Positions 1 through 9,649 of a DNA stretch of 64,000 nt are shown one piece after another; the first letter of the stretch is position 1; each line of letters opens with the position of its first letter. A model generated the notes under the pieces. It had not been told where the DNA came from. It saw only the letters and a program-made list of their open reading frames with translations, and ran no database searches. The position numbers were made by a program, and so were the translations under genes. Source of the DNA: Paraflavitalea devenefica (GTDB lineage: Bacteria > Bacteroidota > Bacteroidia > Chitinophagales > Chitinophagaceae); NCBI RefSeq assembly GCF_011759375.1, contig NZ_JAARML010000002.1, positions 992,001 to 1,056,000 of the forward strand, written 5' to 3'.

Positions 1-687
1 ATCATGACTGATGATTTTTCCATCCGCCAGTTCAATCGTCCGGTCGCTGGCTGCTGCAAAATCATTGTCATGGGTTACTGCAATAATAGTTTGCCCAAAC
101 TCATGGGATATCTGTTTAAAGATGTCAAATACAATTTGGGTATTCTTACTGTCTAAGTTGCCGGTTGGTTCGTCGCACATAATAATAGCAGGATCATTAA
201 TCAACGCCCTGGCAATGGATACCCGTTGCTGTTGACCGCCACTAAGTTTGGAGGCCGGTTTTAAGGCCTGTTCTTTGATGCCTAAAACTTCCAGTTTGTG
301 GTAGGCTCTTTCCTCCACTTCTTTATAGGCATATTTCCCCAGCTTCAAGGCCGGGATCATCACATTTTTAAGGCAGGAAAATTCGGGCAGCAGGTAATGG
401 AACTGGAATATGAACCCGATACTCCTGTTGCGCAATGCTGCCAACTCATTTACTTTTTTTCCTGTTATCCTCTCCTTATTAATAAACAGGTCTCCCTCAT
501 AAGAAGTATCCATCGTGCTGAGGCAGTACAATAAAGTCGATTTACCGGAGCCGCTTTTGCCCACCAATGTTAAAAACTCTCCTTTGTAGGCTTCAAAACT
601 AATATTGTCTAACACCTTGAACTTTACAGGGTCGTAAAAATATTTGCCTAAAGATTGAGTGCTTAGTATAACTTCTCTTTTTTCCAT
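1..687 (-). CDS. ABC transporter ATP-binding protein, LolD/MacB type (3' end outside window)
   Basis: Energises the FtsX-type permease encoded just upstream in the same operon. Starting from the ATG at 687, the protein shows a Walker A motif (GKSGSGKST, about residues 39-47), a Q-loop (FIFQFHYLLPE), the ABC signature LSGGQQQR, and a Walker B with catalytic glutamate (IIMCDEPTGNLD) followed by the switch histidine (VTHD). The LDS after the Walker B is typical of the LolD/MacB/FtsE branch. About 229 codons are visible and the frame is still open at base 1, so only the extreme C-terminus is missing. It begins 7 bp after the permease stop, so co-translation is likely. The cargo cannot be read from the sequence. 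Confidence 0.93.
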   Translation of the reverse strand, partial: MEKREVILSTQSLGKYFYDPVKFKVLDNISFEAYKGEFLTLVGKSGSGKSTLLYCLSTMDTSYEGDLFINKERITGKKVNELAALRNRSIGFIFQFHYLLPEFSCLKNVMIPALKLGKYAYKEVEERAYHKLEVLGIKEQALKPASKLSGGQQQRVSIARALINDPAIIMCDEPTGNLDSKNTQIVFDIFKQISHEFGQTIIAVTHDNDFAAASDRTIELADGKIISHD

Positions 688-694
688 GCGCAGC

Positions 695-1930
695 TTATTT
701 TCTGAAAATTTCAACCGGGTCTACGCTGGCTGCTTTCCTGGCGGGGAAATAGCCGGCGCATAGGGTGATAAACAAACCGAGCCCGGCGCTTCTCGCAAAA
801 AGCCCGGGTTCAAAATGGATGGGGAAATAGCCTACCGGGCCGCCCATATATATGTTAGACATTATTTCAATCAACACACCACCAACAACCAGGCCCATGA
901 AGGTGCCAATAAGTCCCATGATCAACGCTTCCAGCAGGAAAATCCTGACGACGTCTTTGCCTGCAAAACCAGTTGCTTTTAAAATGGCAATGTCATTGAT
1001 CTTTTGGGATATGGTGGAGCTAAGTATATTGTATATCCCAAAAGCTGCTACTACTAAAATAGAGAGCGCGATAGCTCCCATCAAAGTATCCCTTGTCTTA
1101 CCGCTCGCCAGTACATCTGCATTGGTGGTTTTCCAGTCTTCTACCTTGTAGGGCGTTAATTGCTGCAGCAGGGATGTGTACTTTTCACTGTAATCAGGAT
1201 CGGGTATATTGATAAAAATATCACTTACATAGGAAGGGCCTTCTTTGATGAATTGCCGGGCTGTACTGATATTCATATAGGATTTGGCATTGTCGGTTAA
1301 GCTGTTGCCACTGGTGAAAATGCCGGTGATCTTCATCACTTTTACTACATTGTAGGAGGATGTAACCGTAATATTGTCATTGATGCCGAGGTTTAGTTTT
1401 TCTGCGATGCCGCTGCCGATAATGATGCCATTTAAATTGCCCGGCAGCCCGTTCAAACTACCGGCCACCATATATTTTCCTGTTTTAAACATGGCATCAT
1501 ATTCAAATATATCTACGCCATTGCCGGTGCCCCTGAGCTGTGCTTTGCCCCGGTTGTAAAAGGCATCAAAACTTACCTGTGCAATGGCATTGATAACATA
1601 AGGCTGTTGCCGGATCCTTGACAGCAATGCTTCGGGGTTAATTATTTTTTTGGAGAGTGTAGTGATTTGAGGGTTTACGATAGCTACTACATGGCCTGAA
1701 TCCGTGGATGGCGCCAGGGGCTGGCTCAACTCATCGTCTTTATACACCTTGATGTGGGCGCTGTTTTTAAACATTTCATCCTGTGAGAAGGACGAAAAGC
1801 CTGATGAAAGCGAATTCATAAACAGGTATACGCCCACACCAAGGGTAACACCCAATGCTGCTACCAGTGTTTGTTTTTTCCTGGTAAAGATATGCGTAAA
1901 AGCAATGTCTGTATTGATGCTGCGTTTCAT
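695..1930 (-). CDS. ABC transporter permease, FtsX/MacB family
   Basis: Inner-membrane permease of 411 residues. It has one N-terminal membrane segment (about residues 20-42), a long periplasmic MacB-type core domain to about residue 280, then three C-terminal membrane segments ending with the family-typical PARKAASVDPVEIFRK. This four-helix layout belongs to permeases that power an outer-membrane-spanning pump or extract lipoproteins. Its partners, a periplasmic adaptor and a TolC-like channel, are encoded immediately upstream, which favours a MacAB-TolC-like exporter over LolCDE. It starts 3 bp after the adaptor stop. The substrate is unknown. Confidence 0.9.
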   Translation of the reverse strand: MKRSINTDIAFTHIFTRKKQTLVAALGVTLGVGVYLFMNSLSSGFSSFSQDEMFKNSAHIKVYKDDELSQPLAPSTDSGHVVAIVNPQITTLSKKIINPEALLSRIRQQPYVINAIAQVSFDAFYNRGKAQLRGTGNGVDIFEYDAMFKTGKYMVAGSLNGLPGNLNGIIIGSGIAEKLNLGINDNITVTSSYNVVKVMKITGIFTSGNSLTDNAKSYMNISTARQFIKEGPSYVSDIFINIPDPDYSEKYTSLLQQLTPYKVEDWKTTNADVLASGKTRDTLMGAIALSILVVAAFGIYNILSSTISQKINDIAILKATGFAGKDVVRIFLLEALIMGLIGTFMGLVVGGVLIEIMSNIYMGGPVGYFPIHFEPGLFARSAGLGLFITLCAGYFPARKAASVDPVEIFRK

Positions 1931-1933
1931 AAA

Positions 1934-3085
1934 TTAACGTTGTAGTTGTGCTCCTGCCTCTGAGGTGGTTATTTTATTGGCAGCCAGGTTTTCAGTAACC
2001 AATACCGTATTGTCATTGATGCCACTGACCACCTGTGCCCATTCATTGCTTACAAACTTTGTAACAACTTTTATTTTTTCTTTTTGACCTTTTACCTGTA
2101 CATATCCTCCAAAGTCAAGGTAATTCCTGGGTATAAGGAGGGCGTTTTTGGTGGTTGCCACTACGATATTGCTTTGTAATTGGGTATTTACAATCGTAAA
2201 ATCTAAACTGTCGGCAAAGGTTAGCTTACAAATAAATGATTGGGTGGCTTCATCAAAGGCAGGATAGATTTCCGATACCATGCCTTTGTATATTTTATCT
2301 TTATTGGTATTCAATTGTATGAATGTCTCCTGGCCCACTTTAACTTTCCCGATATTGCCCTCGTCAACATTTACTTTAGCGTATATATGCTGTGCATTAC
2401 CAATTAATGCAATCGTTTCACCCCGCGTTACATAATCCCCCTGCTTTTTATACACCTTAAAGATTTTCCCACCCACTGCAGCACTGATATTGTTTTTGCC
2501 GGTAATCACTTCGTTTATCTTTTTGGTGGCTGCTGTGCTGATAGCCTGTTGCTCAGCCTGCTGTTGTAATTCCTTATAATGCTCCACGGCGCTTTCATAA
2601 TTTGATTGGGAGGTTTTGTATTGCAGCTCAGCATTGTCCAGGTCTATTGTGGCAACACTGTTGCTCTTCCATAAATTTTGATACCGTTTCAGGTTCACCG
2701 AATCCAGTTCCATCTTTTCTTTGTTAAGGAGGATCGTTTTTTGGGCCTGTTGCAAAGCGGGCGCATGGCGCAGGGTATTACCGCGTGCTATAGCATATAG
2801 CTCGGTGGCGCTTTGTTCATTAAAACCGGCTTCTTTATTATCCACAAGAGCCAATACCTTACCGGGAACAACCACATCTCCTTCTTCAAAATTTACCTGC
2901 GTAAGATAGCCGTCTGAAGCAGCGGTAAGGTTATACGTATTGTCAGCTTCAAGGATGCCGGAAGCAAATACTGTCTCCGTTACGTCTTTCCGGATGGGCT
3001 TTGTTTCTGCTGTCTTCTTGCCACAGGAAGAAAAGAGTGCGACTGAAAACAATAATGGTATGGCCGGAATTAGTGGTTGATTCAT
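1934..3085 (-). CDS. Periplasmic adaptor (HlyD/MacA-type membrane fusion) lipoprotein
   Basis: Links the inner-membrane ABC permease to the TolC-like channel. The N-terminus is a lipoprotein signal with lipobox LFSSC, giving a lipidated Cys near residue 21. Then come a split biotinyl-lipoyl domain (GYLTQVNFEEGDVV at about 60-73, and GGKIFKVYKKQGDYV), a coiled-coil hairpin with several EL/Q-rich heptads (about 100-185), and beta-barrel and membrane-proximal domains ending in VLVTENLAANK. The 383-residue length is normal for the family. Its ATG overlaps the TGA of the upstream TolC gene (ATGA), indicating translational coupling. Confidence 0.9.
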   Translation of the reverse strand: MNQPLIPAIPLLFSVALFSSCGKKTAETKPIRKDVTETVFASGILEADNTYNLTAASDGYLTQVNFEEGDVVVPGKVLALVDNKEAGFNEQSATELYAIARGNTLRHAPALQQAQKTILLNKEKMELDSVNLKRYQNLWKSNSVATIDLDNAELQYKTSQSNYESAVEHYKELQQQAEQQAISTAATKKINEVITGKNNISAAVGGKIFKVYKKQGDYVTRGETIALIGNAQHIYAKVNVDEGNIGKVKVGQETFIQLNTNKDKIYKGMVSEIYPAFDEATQSFICKLTFADSLDFTIVNTQLQSNIVVATTKNALLIPRNYLDFGGYVQVKGQKEKIKVVTKFVSNEWAQVVSGINDNTVLVTENLAANKITTSEAGAQLQR

Positions 3086-4410
3086 TGTAGGCGGTTATTG
3101 ATATCAATTTTTGTTTGGGCAGCCAATACGGTTACCTGCGATGAAACAAGGTTATAATGGCTGCTTACCATGGTGTTAAAACGATCAAGGGTCTGTTCAA
3201 GGTCAGCCAGGCCTTCTTTGTACAGGTTCAGGTATTTTTCATAATTCTCTTTGCTGAGTAGAAATATTTCCTGGTTGCTGGCAGCCTGGCTGAATGCTTT
3301 ATCATAGTCCGTGCGCAGTTGCTGCAGGGTTAAGTCCGATTTTATTTTCTGCTGCTCGGTATCTTTTTGAGCCAGTAAGTAGTCGTATTTAGCTTTTGAT
3401 ACCTGGGTGATGGTTGTAGACGAAGGTATCTGAATGCTCAGCCGCAGGCCAATATAACTGCTGGGTATCCATTTTACGCTATTGTCAAATAGTTTGCTGC
3501 GGGTATTATTTTGCTGTGTGGTATAACTCTGAAAGAAGGAAAGGGTGGGGTACAGGGAATACTTTTGCTGTTTCCAGGTAGATAAAGCTATCTTTTCTTT
3601 AAAAAGGCTATTGGTTAAAGCAATAGTATTGGCGGCTACAGACGGATTGGCGTTGAAGGCTGTTAAGGGCGACCTGTTCACAATCGTTATTGCTTCTGCT
3701 GCCGGAATGTCACAAAGTATCTTTAAGGCTATATATTGTTGTTTGATAAGATACTCAAGCTGGGTTTTGTTTTCCTTAGTAGTAATATAATTGATGTTGG
3801 CATCATTTACATCCTGCTGTTTTACCAGGCCAGCCTTATATTTGTTTTGCGTAATGGCCAATAAGCTACTGGCAGTAGTTACGTTTTCAATAGTACTGGT
3901 AAGTTGTTCCTGCAGGGATACAATGTTATAATAGGCTGCGGCAACATTTTCCAGCAATTCTTTCAGGGTAACCTTATTTTCCGAAATACTGCTTTCCATG
4001 TTAAGCTTATACAACTTCAGGTTTACCCACCCCTTCAGGCTGAAAAGCTTAATATCTACATTTTCGTTGGCATTGGTAACGTATGGAATGCCCGACTGCA
4101 CTTCTTTAAAAGTGCCGGGCTGGCCGCCAAATACTTCTGCCGGGAAAAGGTTGACGGGCAATTGGGTATTTTTCGTATAGCTGAAAGAGGCATTGCCTGT
4201 TACATCAGGAATGCTAAGTATAGCGGCCAGCCTTGCTTTTTTGGCCTGGTCCAACCGGATATAGCCCGATTGAACGGAAATGCTTGTTGAGGCTGCGTAT
4301 GCCAATAAGGAATCAACAGATGTAAAGATCTTCTGCGATTGGAGGGGGCCGGAAAGAAAAAGGCAGGCCATCAAAATGCCTGTACGGATACCTGGTGGCG
4401 CCATATTCAT
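3082..4410 (-). CDS. TolC family outer-membrane efflux protein
   Basis: Outer-membrane channel of 442 residues with a signal peptide (GILMACLFLSGPLQSQ) and the repeated long amphipathic helices of the OEP family. An example is KSDLTLQQLRTDYDKAF near the end, followed by YLNLYKEGLADLEQTLDRF, a typical second-repeat helix and turn. A second possible start lies two codons in (MAPP), and both give the same signal peptide. It is the first structural gene of the efflux operon, about 113 bp after the response-regulator gene, so the regulator and pump may share a transcript or have separate promoters in that gap. Confidence 0.9.
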   Translation of the reverse strand: MNMAPPGIRTGILMACLFLSGPLQSQKIFTSVDSLLAYAASTSISVQSGYIRLDQAKKARLAAILSIPDVTGNASFSYTKNTQLPVNLFPAEVFGGQPGTFKEVQSGIPYVTNANENVDIKLFSLKGWVNLKLYKLNMESSISENKVTLKELLENVAAAYYNIVSLQEQLTSTIENVTTASSLLAITQNKYKAGLVKQQDVNDANINYITTKENKTQLEYLIKQQYIALKILCDIPAAEAITIVNRSPLTAFNANPSVAANTIALTNSLFKEKIALSTWKQQKYSLYPTLSFFQSYTTQQNNTRSKLFDNSVKWIPSSYIGLRLSIQIPSSTTITQVSKAKYDYLLAQKDTEQQKIKSDLTLQQLRTDYDKAFSQAASNQEIFLLSKENYEKYLNLYKEGLADLEQTLDRFNTMVSSHYNLVSSQVTVLAAQTKIDINNRLQ

Positions 4411-4523
4411 TAGTTATGGCCCAAAGGTTTATACATATTAGGTACGCTGCAATTGAATATAACCTGAAATGGACAAATTGGCGGGTGAAAGGGAGCAGGG
4501 CAAAATGAAGCCTGGATGAGTGT

Positions 4524-5285
4524 TTAGTACTGCGAAAGCCATTCCACAAATAAGCTGGTCTTTAATTTGCCTACCAGTATTTGCTCTTTATACGGCACAC
4601 TAAGGTTCACGATCATCTTACGGTTAAAAAAATGAGTGGCGTCTTTTACCGCTTTCCGGTTCACCAGGTATTGCCGGTTGGCCCTGAAAAAAGAGGGAGC
4701 AAAAGAATTTTCAAGCTCTTCCAGGTTTTCGTTGACGATAAACTTTTCCTGGCTAAAAGTGTAAGCAAATGTATAGCCATTGTCAACAAAAAAAAGGGCT
4801 ATCGCAGCAGCTTCCAGCGGGATGATCTTATCCCGTTGCCGGATGATCACAGCGTTCTTTTTGGGCGTGATTTTTGTTTCAAGCAGACTTAATTGTTCTT
4901 TATAAGTATCCTTATTTCTGGTAAACCATTTCTCCAGCGTATCATACTTTTCCAGCGCTTTTTCTATGGCTGCTTTACTAAAGGGCTTCAGGATATAATC
5001 AATACCAGTTGCTTCAAAAGCCTCTGAAAAATAAGTGTTGTAAGCCGTGCAGAAAATAACCGGCACCTGGTTATCCATTCTTTTGAATATTTCAAAACTA
5101 AGCCCATCGCCTAATTGGATATCAGAGAAAATAAGGTCCGTATCTGCATTGTCTTTAAAATATTCAATGGCTTCTTCTACGGAATGCAACAAGGCGCCAA
5201 TGGTGGCACCCGGTTCTGCTGCAAGAATGGTCCTTTTCAGGTCCTTGGCAGTAGGCTTCTCATCTTCAATAATGACAACTTTCAT
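4524..5285 (-). CDS. LytTR-type response regulator
   Basis: Two-component regulator of 253 residues. The receiver domain (residues 1-120) has the acidic pocket at IIEDEKP and the phospho-acceptor Asp55 in FSDIQL; the conserved Lys sits in YILKPFSK. The C-terminal LytTR DNA-binding domain (about 150-253) contains the family pattern FFRANRQYLVNRKAV. It lies 2 bp after the sensor kinase and upstream of the ABC efflux genes, so it probably controls that pump in response to the kinase signal. The regulon is inferred from position only. Confidence 0.93.
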   Translation of the reverse strand: MKVVIIEDEKPTAKDLKRTILAAEPGATIGALLHSVEEAIEYFKDNADTDLIFSDIQLGDGLSFEIFKRMDNQVPVIFCTAYNTYFSEAFEATGIDYILKPFSKAAIEKALEKYDTLEKWFTRNKDTYKEQLSLLETKITPKKNAVIIRQRDKIIPLEAAAIALFFVDNGYTFAYTFSQEKFIVNENLEELENSFAPSFFRANRQYLVNRKAVKDATHFFNRKMIVNLSVPYKEQILVGKLKTSLFVEWLSQY

Positions 5286-5287
5286 AA

Positions 5288-6310
5288 TTAATGGCCATTT
5301 AGCAGGTGTACTTTAGCGCTAAACGCGTCTTTGGTATCCGTCACCTCTATCTCCTTATTGGCGATAATTCTATAGCGCTGGTTCAGGTTTTTTAAGCCGG
5401 TGCCGGTAGTTTCCACAGCTTTTGCAAACATTTTATTGTTGCTTACCAATATTGCATCATCATCTATACAATGAATGCTGATGCGCAAAGGCCTTTTTTC
5501 TGTAAAGGCATTGTGTTTAATAGCATTTTCCACCAGGGTTTGAAGGGCATAGGCCGGTAGCTGCATCTTATATACCGTATACGGAATATTTACATCAAAG
5601 ATCACCGAGCTTCCAAAACGTACTTTTTGTAAATCAATATAGTCGTTGGTAAACTTCAACTCCTGTTCTACTGATACCAGGTCGCTTTTGTGTACTTCTA
5701 CAGAATAACGTAGAAATTCTGACAGCTTTATGGAATAATTCTCTGCTTCGTCTGGGTTCTCTTTTATTAAAGATTTTAATACACTAAGGGTATTAAACAG
5801 AAAATGGGGCTGGAGTTGTTGCAATAGCACTTGCTTCTGCGCTTCGAGATTACTTAGTTTAAGTTCCTGGATTTCAATTTCTGCACTTTTATTCTTTTGA
5901 GTGGCCAATATGGAGTTACAGATGATTAAAATGATGGTGTTCATAGCCAGCATCGAAAAAACAGGATATGCAATTAAGATATCTCTTTTGAAAGACAATT
6001 CAGCTTCGGCAATAAAAGATGGGGGCTGCAAAATGGGTCTTAACAAAATTAGAAGACCATGAAAAGTAACCACAAAACCATAACTGAAAAGATACCATTT
6101 CCATCTTTTTTCTACTCCTGCATAGCGGATGATGGCAATGTTAATACACCAGAAGATGAACACATTCAGCATGATAACAAGGCCTGACACCAAAATAAAG
6201 AAGGGCGGAACTTTATTAAAGACATAAAAAGGAGTGGCGCCGTATAAAGCAATGATCGGCGTCGAAATAAGGGCAGTTCTGATGAGTCTTTTATATAAGG
6301 CGCTGTCCAT
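5288..6310 (-). CDS. Sensor histidine kinase, LytS/YehU-like (His_kinase family)
   Basis: Membrane kinase of 340 residues. Four hydrophobic segments fill roughly residues 12-135, with no obvious large extracellular sensor, followed by a coiled coil. Next is the His_kinase phospho-acceptor motif LQQLQPHFLFNT with His169, then the ATPase N-box LVENAIKHN (Asn262) and a G-box-like GTGLKNLNQRY. It is paired with the LytTR regulator directly downstream. It stands divergent from the TonB receptor operon, about 190 bp apart start to start. Confidence 0.93.
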   Translation of the reverse strand: MDSALYKRLIRTALISTPIIALYGATPFYVFNKVPPFFILVSGLVIMLNVFIFWCINIAIIRYAGVEKRWKWYLFSYGFVVTFHGLLILLRPILQPPSFIAEAELSFKRDILIAYPVFSMLAMNTIILIICNSILATQKNKSAEIEIQELKLSNLEAQKQVLLQQLQPHFLFNTLSVLKSLIKENPDEAENYSIKLSEFLRYSVEVHKSDLVSVEQELKFTNDYIDLQKVRFGSSVIFDVNIPYTVYKMQLPAYALQTLVENAIKHNAFTEKRPLRISIHCIDDDAILVSNNKMFAKAVETTGTGLKNLNQRYRIIANKEIEVTDTKDAFSAKVHLLNGH

Positions 6311-6498
6311 ATTGTAGCAAAATTAAATGATTATCAATTAAACACTTGACATAATCAACACCGCTCAACCCCGCATTTGTCCTTTGTTTTACAGGTATTG
6401 CCCGTTGGGTTCGCTTTTTGTCCACTTCAGCAAAGCTTGGCTATTTTGTTTTCTGCCCATGCCGCACTTTTGGCGCATTATCCAGAAAACGATCTTCA

Positions 6499-8841
6499 AT
6501 GAAAATCAGAAACGGGGCTATTTTTTCTTCCCTAATTGTTCTAGCGGGCCTTTTGTGCAGTATAAGAATAAATGCCCAGCAACGGTTCGTTTTAAGCGGT
6601 ACCGTCAAAAGCAAAAAGAACGGTGAAACCATTATCGGGGCTTCTCTAAAGCTGTTGAATAAACCAGGCGGCGTTACCTCCAACGAATATGGTTTTTATT
6701 CAATCACACTTGCTTCAGGCACTTATGATATAGAAATAAGCGCCGTTGGTAAGAAAAGCGACACGCTGACGGTATCAATGACGAAAGACATTGTACAAAA
6801 CATTTATTTACTGGAAGAACCCAAGGGGCTGGAAGAAGTGATTGTAAGCGCCCGCACCCGGGGAGGGAGGAGCATAAGCGGCACACAAACCGGCGTTGAG
6901 AAATTAAGCACCAGGGAGATAAAAAACATACCGGTATTGCTGGGCGAAAAAGATGTGTTGAAAACCATCCAGTTATTGCCCGGTATTAAGTCCGCCGGGG
7001 AAGGCAATTCCGGCTTTTTTGTCCGGGGAGGATCATCTGACCAAAACCAGATCTTATTGGACGAAGCCAATGTGTACAACGCATCGCACCTGTTGGGCTT
7101 TTTCTCCACCTTTAATTCGGATGCAATAAAAGACGTAACGGTATATAAAGGCGGAATGCCGGCGCAGTATGGCGGCAGGCTGTCATCTGTATTGGACATC
7201 AAAATGAATGATGGCAATAACCAGGATTACAGTGTCAGCGGCGGTATTGGTCTTATATCTGCAAAGCTGAATGTGGAAGGGCCCATACAAAAAGATAAAT
7301 CCTCCTTCCTGGTTACCGGGCGGCGTACCTATGCCGATGTCTTTTTAAAGGCTTCGTCCGACTCTACAGTGAACAAGAGTAAGTTATATTTCTATGACCT
7401 GAATGCCAAAATGAGTTATGAACTGGGCAGTAAAGACAGGCTATATTTTAGCGGCTATTTTGGCAAGGATAAATTAGGCGTTGGCGATCAGTTTGGCATT
7501 GACTGGGGCAACACTACCGGCACGGTAAGGTGGAATCATATTTTCAGCAAAAGGCTTTTTTCCAACACTTCTTTAATATATAGCAATTACGATTATAAGC
7601 TGAGGATAAGATCAGGTTCCAATGATTTTAGTATTTTTTCCCAGATCAGGGACTGGAACCTGAAACAGGATTATCAACTGAACGCCGGCGCCAAAAACAA
7701 CATACGGTTTGGCTGGAGCAGCATTTATCACACGGTAAGACCCGGTGAAATAACTGCCTCTGAGACCTCCAGCATCAACAGCAAAACGCAGCAAAAAAGG
7801 TTCTCGCTTGAAAATGCCTTGTATGCTACCAACACCTGGAAAGTCTCCCATAATATAGACCTCACTTACGGGCTCCGTTTAACCAATTTTATGGTATTGG
7901 GCAAAGGCGATTTCTATAACCTTGATAGCAAAGGGGAGATCATGGATACCCTTACCTACAAAAATGGGGAGGTAGTAAAAACATACTGGAACCTGGAGCC
8001 AAGGCTGGCCATTGGTTACCAGTTTAACGCCAGTTCATCCCTGAAAGCATCGTATGTACGCAACACACAAAATATGCACCTCATCACGAATAGTACCAGT
8101 AGTACGCCTACCGACAAATGGGTCAGCAGCACTAACATCATTAAGCCTGAAATTTCCGACCAGGTATCTCTTGGCTATTACAAAAATCTGGCAGGTAATA
8201 AATATGAACTGACGGTAGAGGCATACTATAAGAGCATGCAAAACCAGATTGATTACCGGGATGGGGCCAATGTGTATACCAATGAGGCTATTGAAACACA
8301 ATTATTGTATGGTAAAGGAAGGGCTTATGGCATAGAGTGGATGTTAAGGAAAAAAACAGGAAAGCTCACAGGCTGGCTAAGTTACACCTTATCAAAAACA
8401 GAACGAAAAATTGAAGGCATCAACAACAATCAATGGTATAACGCCAGGCAGGACAGAACGCATGATATCGCCATCGTGGGTATTTATCAACTGAACAAAA
8501 AGTGGACATTGTCAGCCAACTGGATCTATTATACCGGTAATGCGGTTACCCTGCCTAATGGTAAATATACAGTGGGAGGTCAAACGGTTTATTACTATAC
8601 AAACAGGAATGGTTACCGTATGCCGGCTTACCACCGGTTGGATTTTGGAGCAACCAAACAACTAAAGCAGCGAAAGAAATGGAGCAGCGAAATTGCTTTC
8701 AGCCTGTATAATGTTTATGGACGAGAAAATGCCTACTCCATCACTTTCAGGGATAATGAAGACAATCCTAATAAAACCGAAGCAGTACAAACTTCTCTTT
8801 TCCGATGGGTGCCTTCTGTTTCTTACAACTTTAAATTCTAA
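6499..8841 (+). CDS. TonB-dependent receptor with N-terminal carboxypeptidase-regulatory-like domain
   Basis: Outer-membrane active-transport barrel of about 780 residues. I take the ATG at 6499 because the signal peptide (SSLIVLAGLLCSIRINAQ) follows it directly; the longer frame from 6418 adds 27 residues unlike a signal. The order is signal peptide, CarboxypepD_reg-like beta domain (VLSGTVKSKKNGETIIGASL...), plug domain (LPGIKSAGEGNSGFFVRGG and GMPAQYGGRLSSVLDIK), then a 22-strand-type barrel ending in the aromatic C-terminus VSYNFKF. A DUF4249 lipoprotein follows 9 bp later, a pairing common in Bacteroidota. The ligand is unknown. Confidence 0.93.
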   Translation: MKIRNGAIFSSLIVLAGLLCSIRINAQQRFVLSGTVKSKKNGETIIGASLKLLNKPGGVTSNEYGFYSITLASGTYDIEISAVGKKSDTLTVSMTKDIVQNIYLLEEPKGLEEVIVSARTRGGRSISGTQTGVEKLSTREIKNIPVLLGEKDVLKTIQLLPGIKSAGEGNSGFFVRGGSSDQNQILLDEANVYNASHLLGFFSTFNSDAIKDVTVYKGGMPAQYGGRLSSVLDIKMNDGNNQDYSVSGGIGLISAKLNVEGPIQKDKSSFLVTGRRTYADVFLKASSDSTVNKSKLYFYDLNAKMSYELGSKDRLYFSGYFGKDKLGVGDQFGIDWGNTTGTVRWNHIFSKRLFSNTSLIYSNYDYKLRIRSGSNDFSIFSQIRDWNLKQDYQLNAGAKNNIRFGWSSIYHTVRPGEITASETSSINSKTQQKRFSLENALYATNTWKVSHNIDLTYGLRLTNFMVLGKGDFYNLDSKGEIMDTLTYKNGEVVKTYWNLEPRLAIGYQFNASSSLKASYVRNTQNMHLITNSTSSTPTDKWVSSTNIIKPEISDQVSLGYYKNLAGNKYELTVEAYYKSMQNQIDYRDGANVYTNEAIETQLLYGKGRAYGIEWMLRKKTGKLTGWLSYTLSKTERKIEGINNNQWYNARQDRTHDIAIVGIYQLNKKWTLSANWIYYTGNAVTLPNGKYTVGGQTVYYYTNRNGYRMPAYHRLDFGATKQLKQRKKWSSEIAFSLYNVYGRENAYSITFRDNEDNPNKTEAVQTSLFRWVPSVSYNFKF

Positions 8842-8850
8842 TTGTTTAAC

Positions 8851-9633
8851 ATGAAAACAATATTTTCAGTATTGGTAGTAATTGTATTGGGTACTTCATG
8901 CGAAAAAGTAATAAACGTTGACCTGGAGGAGGCAGAAAAAAAGTATGTGATTGAAGGGGAGGTATCGAATGTGCCTGGTGCAGCAAGCACTGTGAAAATT
9001 TCACAAACCAAAAAATTTGAGGAGGAAAATGTTTTTGCGGGAATAACCGGCGCCACCGTTACGATACAGGTAAATGAAGGAATAACTTATCCATTACCCG
9101 AAACCTCAACCGGTATCTATACAACAACTGCTTTTACCGGTACGCCGGGCTCCCTGTATAAACTGACGGTATCATTAAATGGTACTGTTTTTACGGCCAC
9201 CTCTACCATGCCTGCCCAGATAGTGTCGCTGGATACGCTTAGGGTGGTTGATTTCACCTTTGGTGAAACCCTTAAAACTATTGAGCCTGATTACCAGGAT
9301 CCTTTGGGTTTGGGAAACAGTTACCGCTTTATTGAATATGCCAATGGGGTACAGGTGAAACGTGTTTTTGTGCAGGATGATGAGGTCAGTGATGGGCTAC
9401 GGATCACAACACCGCTGATCAACCCGGATGGAGAACTGGAATCAGGTGATGTGGTAAAGGTGGATATGCTATGCATTGATACGGATGTTTATAAATACTG
9501 GTATAGTTTAGACCAGGCTGCCACCGGCAGCAGCAATGTTACACCGGCTAACCCGGTTAGCAACATCAGTGGGGGCGCTTTGGGATATTTCAGTGCCCAT
9601 AGTGTAACAAGTAAAACAATTGTTGTTCCATAG
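8851..9633 (+). CDS. DUF4249-family lipoprotein partner of the TonB receptor
   Basis: Exported lipoprotein of about 260 residues. I use the ATG at 8851 rather than the TTG nine bases earlier. The lipobox VIVLGTSC gives a lipidated Cys near residue 17. A DUF4249-typical N-terminal sequence follows, with EKVINVDLEEAEKKYVIEG and an Ig-like beta sandwich (GATVTIQVNEG...). The family usually accompanies TonB-dependent receptors, as here, and is thought to act at the cell surface in uptake. It is a little shorter at the C-terminus than many members. Confidence 0.8.
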   Translation: MKTIFSVLVVIVLGTSCEKVINVDLEEAEKKYVIEGEVSNVPGAASTVKISQTKKFEEENVFAGITGATVTIQVNEGITYPLPETSTGIYTTTAFTGTPGSLYKLTVSLNGTVFTATSTMPAQIVSLDTLRVVDFTFGETLKTIEPDYQDPLGLGNSYRFIEYANGVQVKRVFVQDDEVSDGLRITTPLINPDGELESGDVVKVDMLCIDTDVYKYWYSLDQAATGSSNVTPANPVSNISGGALGYFSAHSVTSKTIVVP

Positions 9634-9649
9634 TTATAACCGTCAACAA

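Noticed and set aside
4313..4549. Small frame between the response regulator and tolC
   Set aside because: Overlaps both genes in another frame and has no protein-like pattern.
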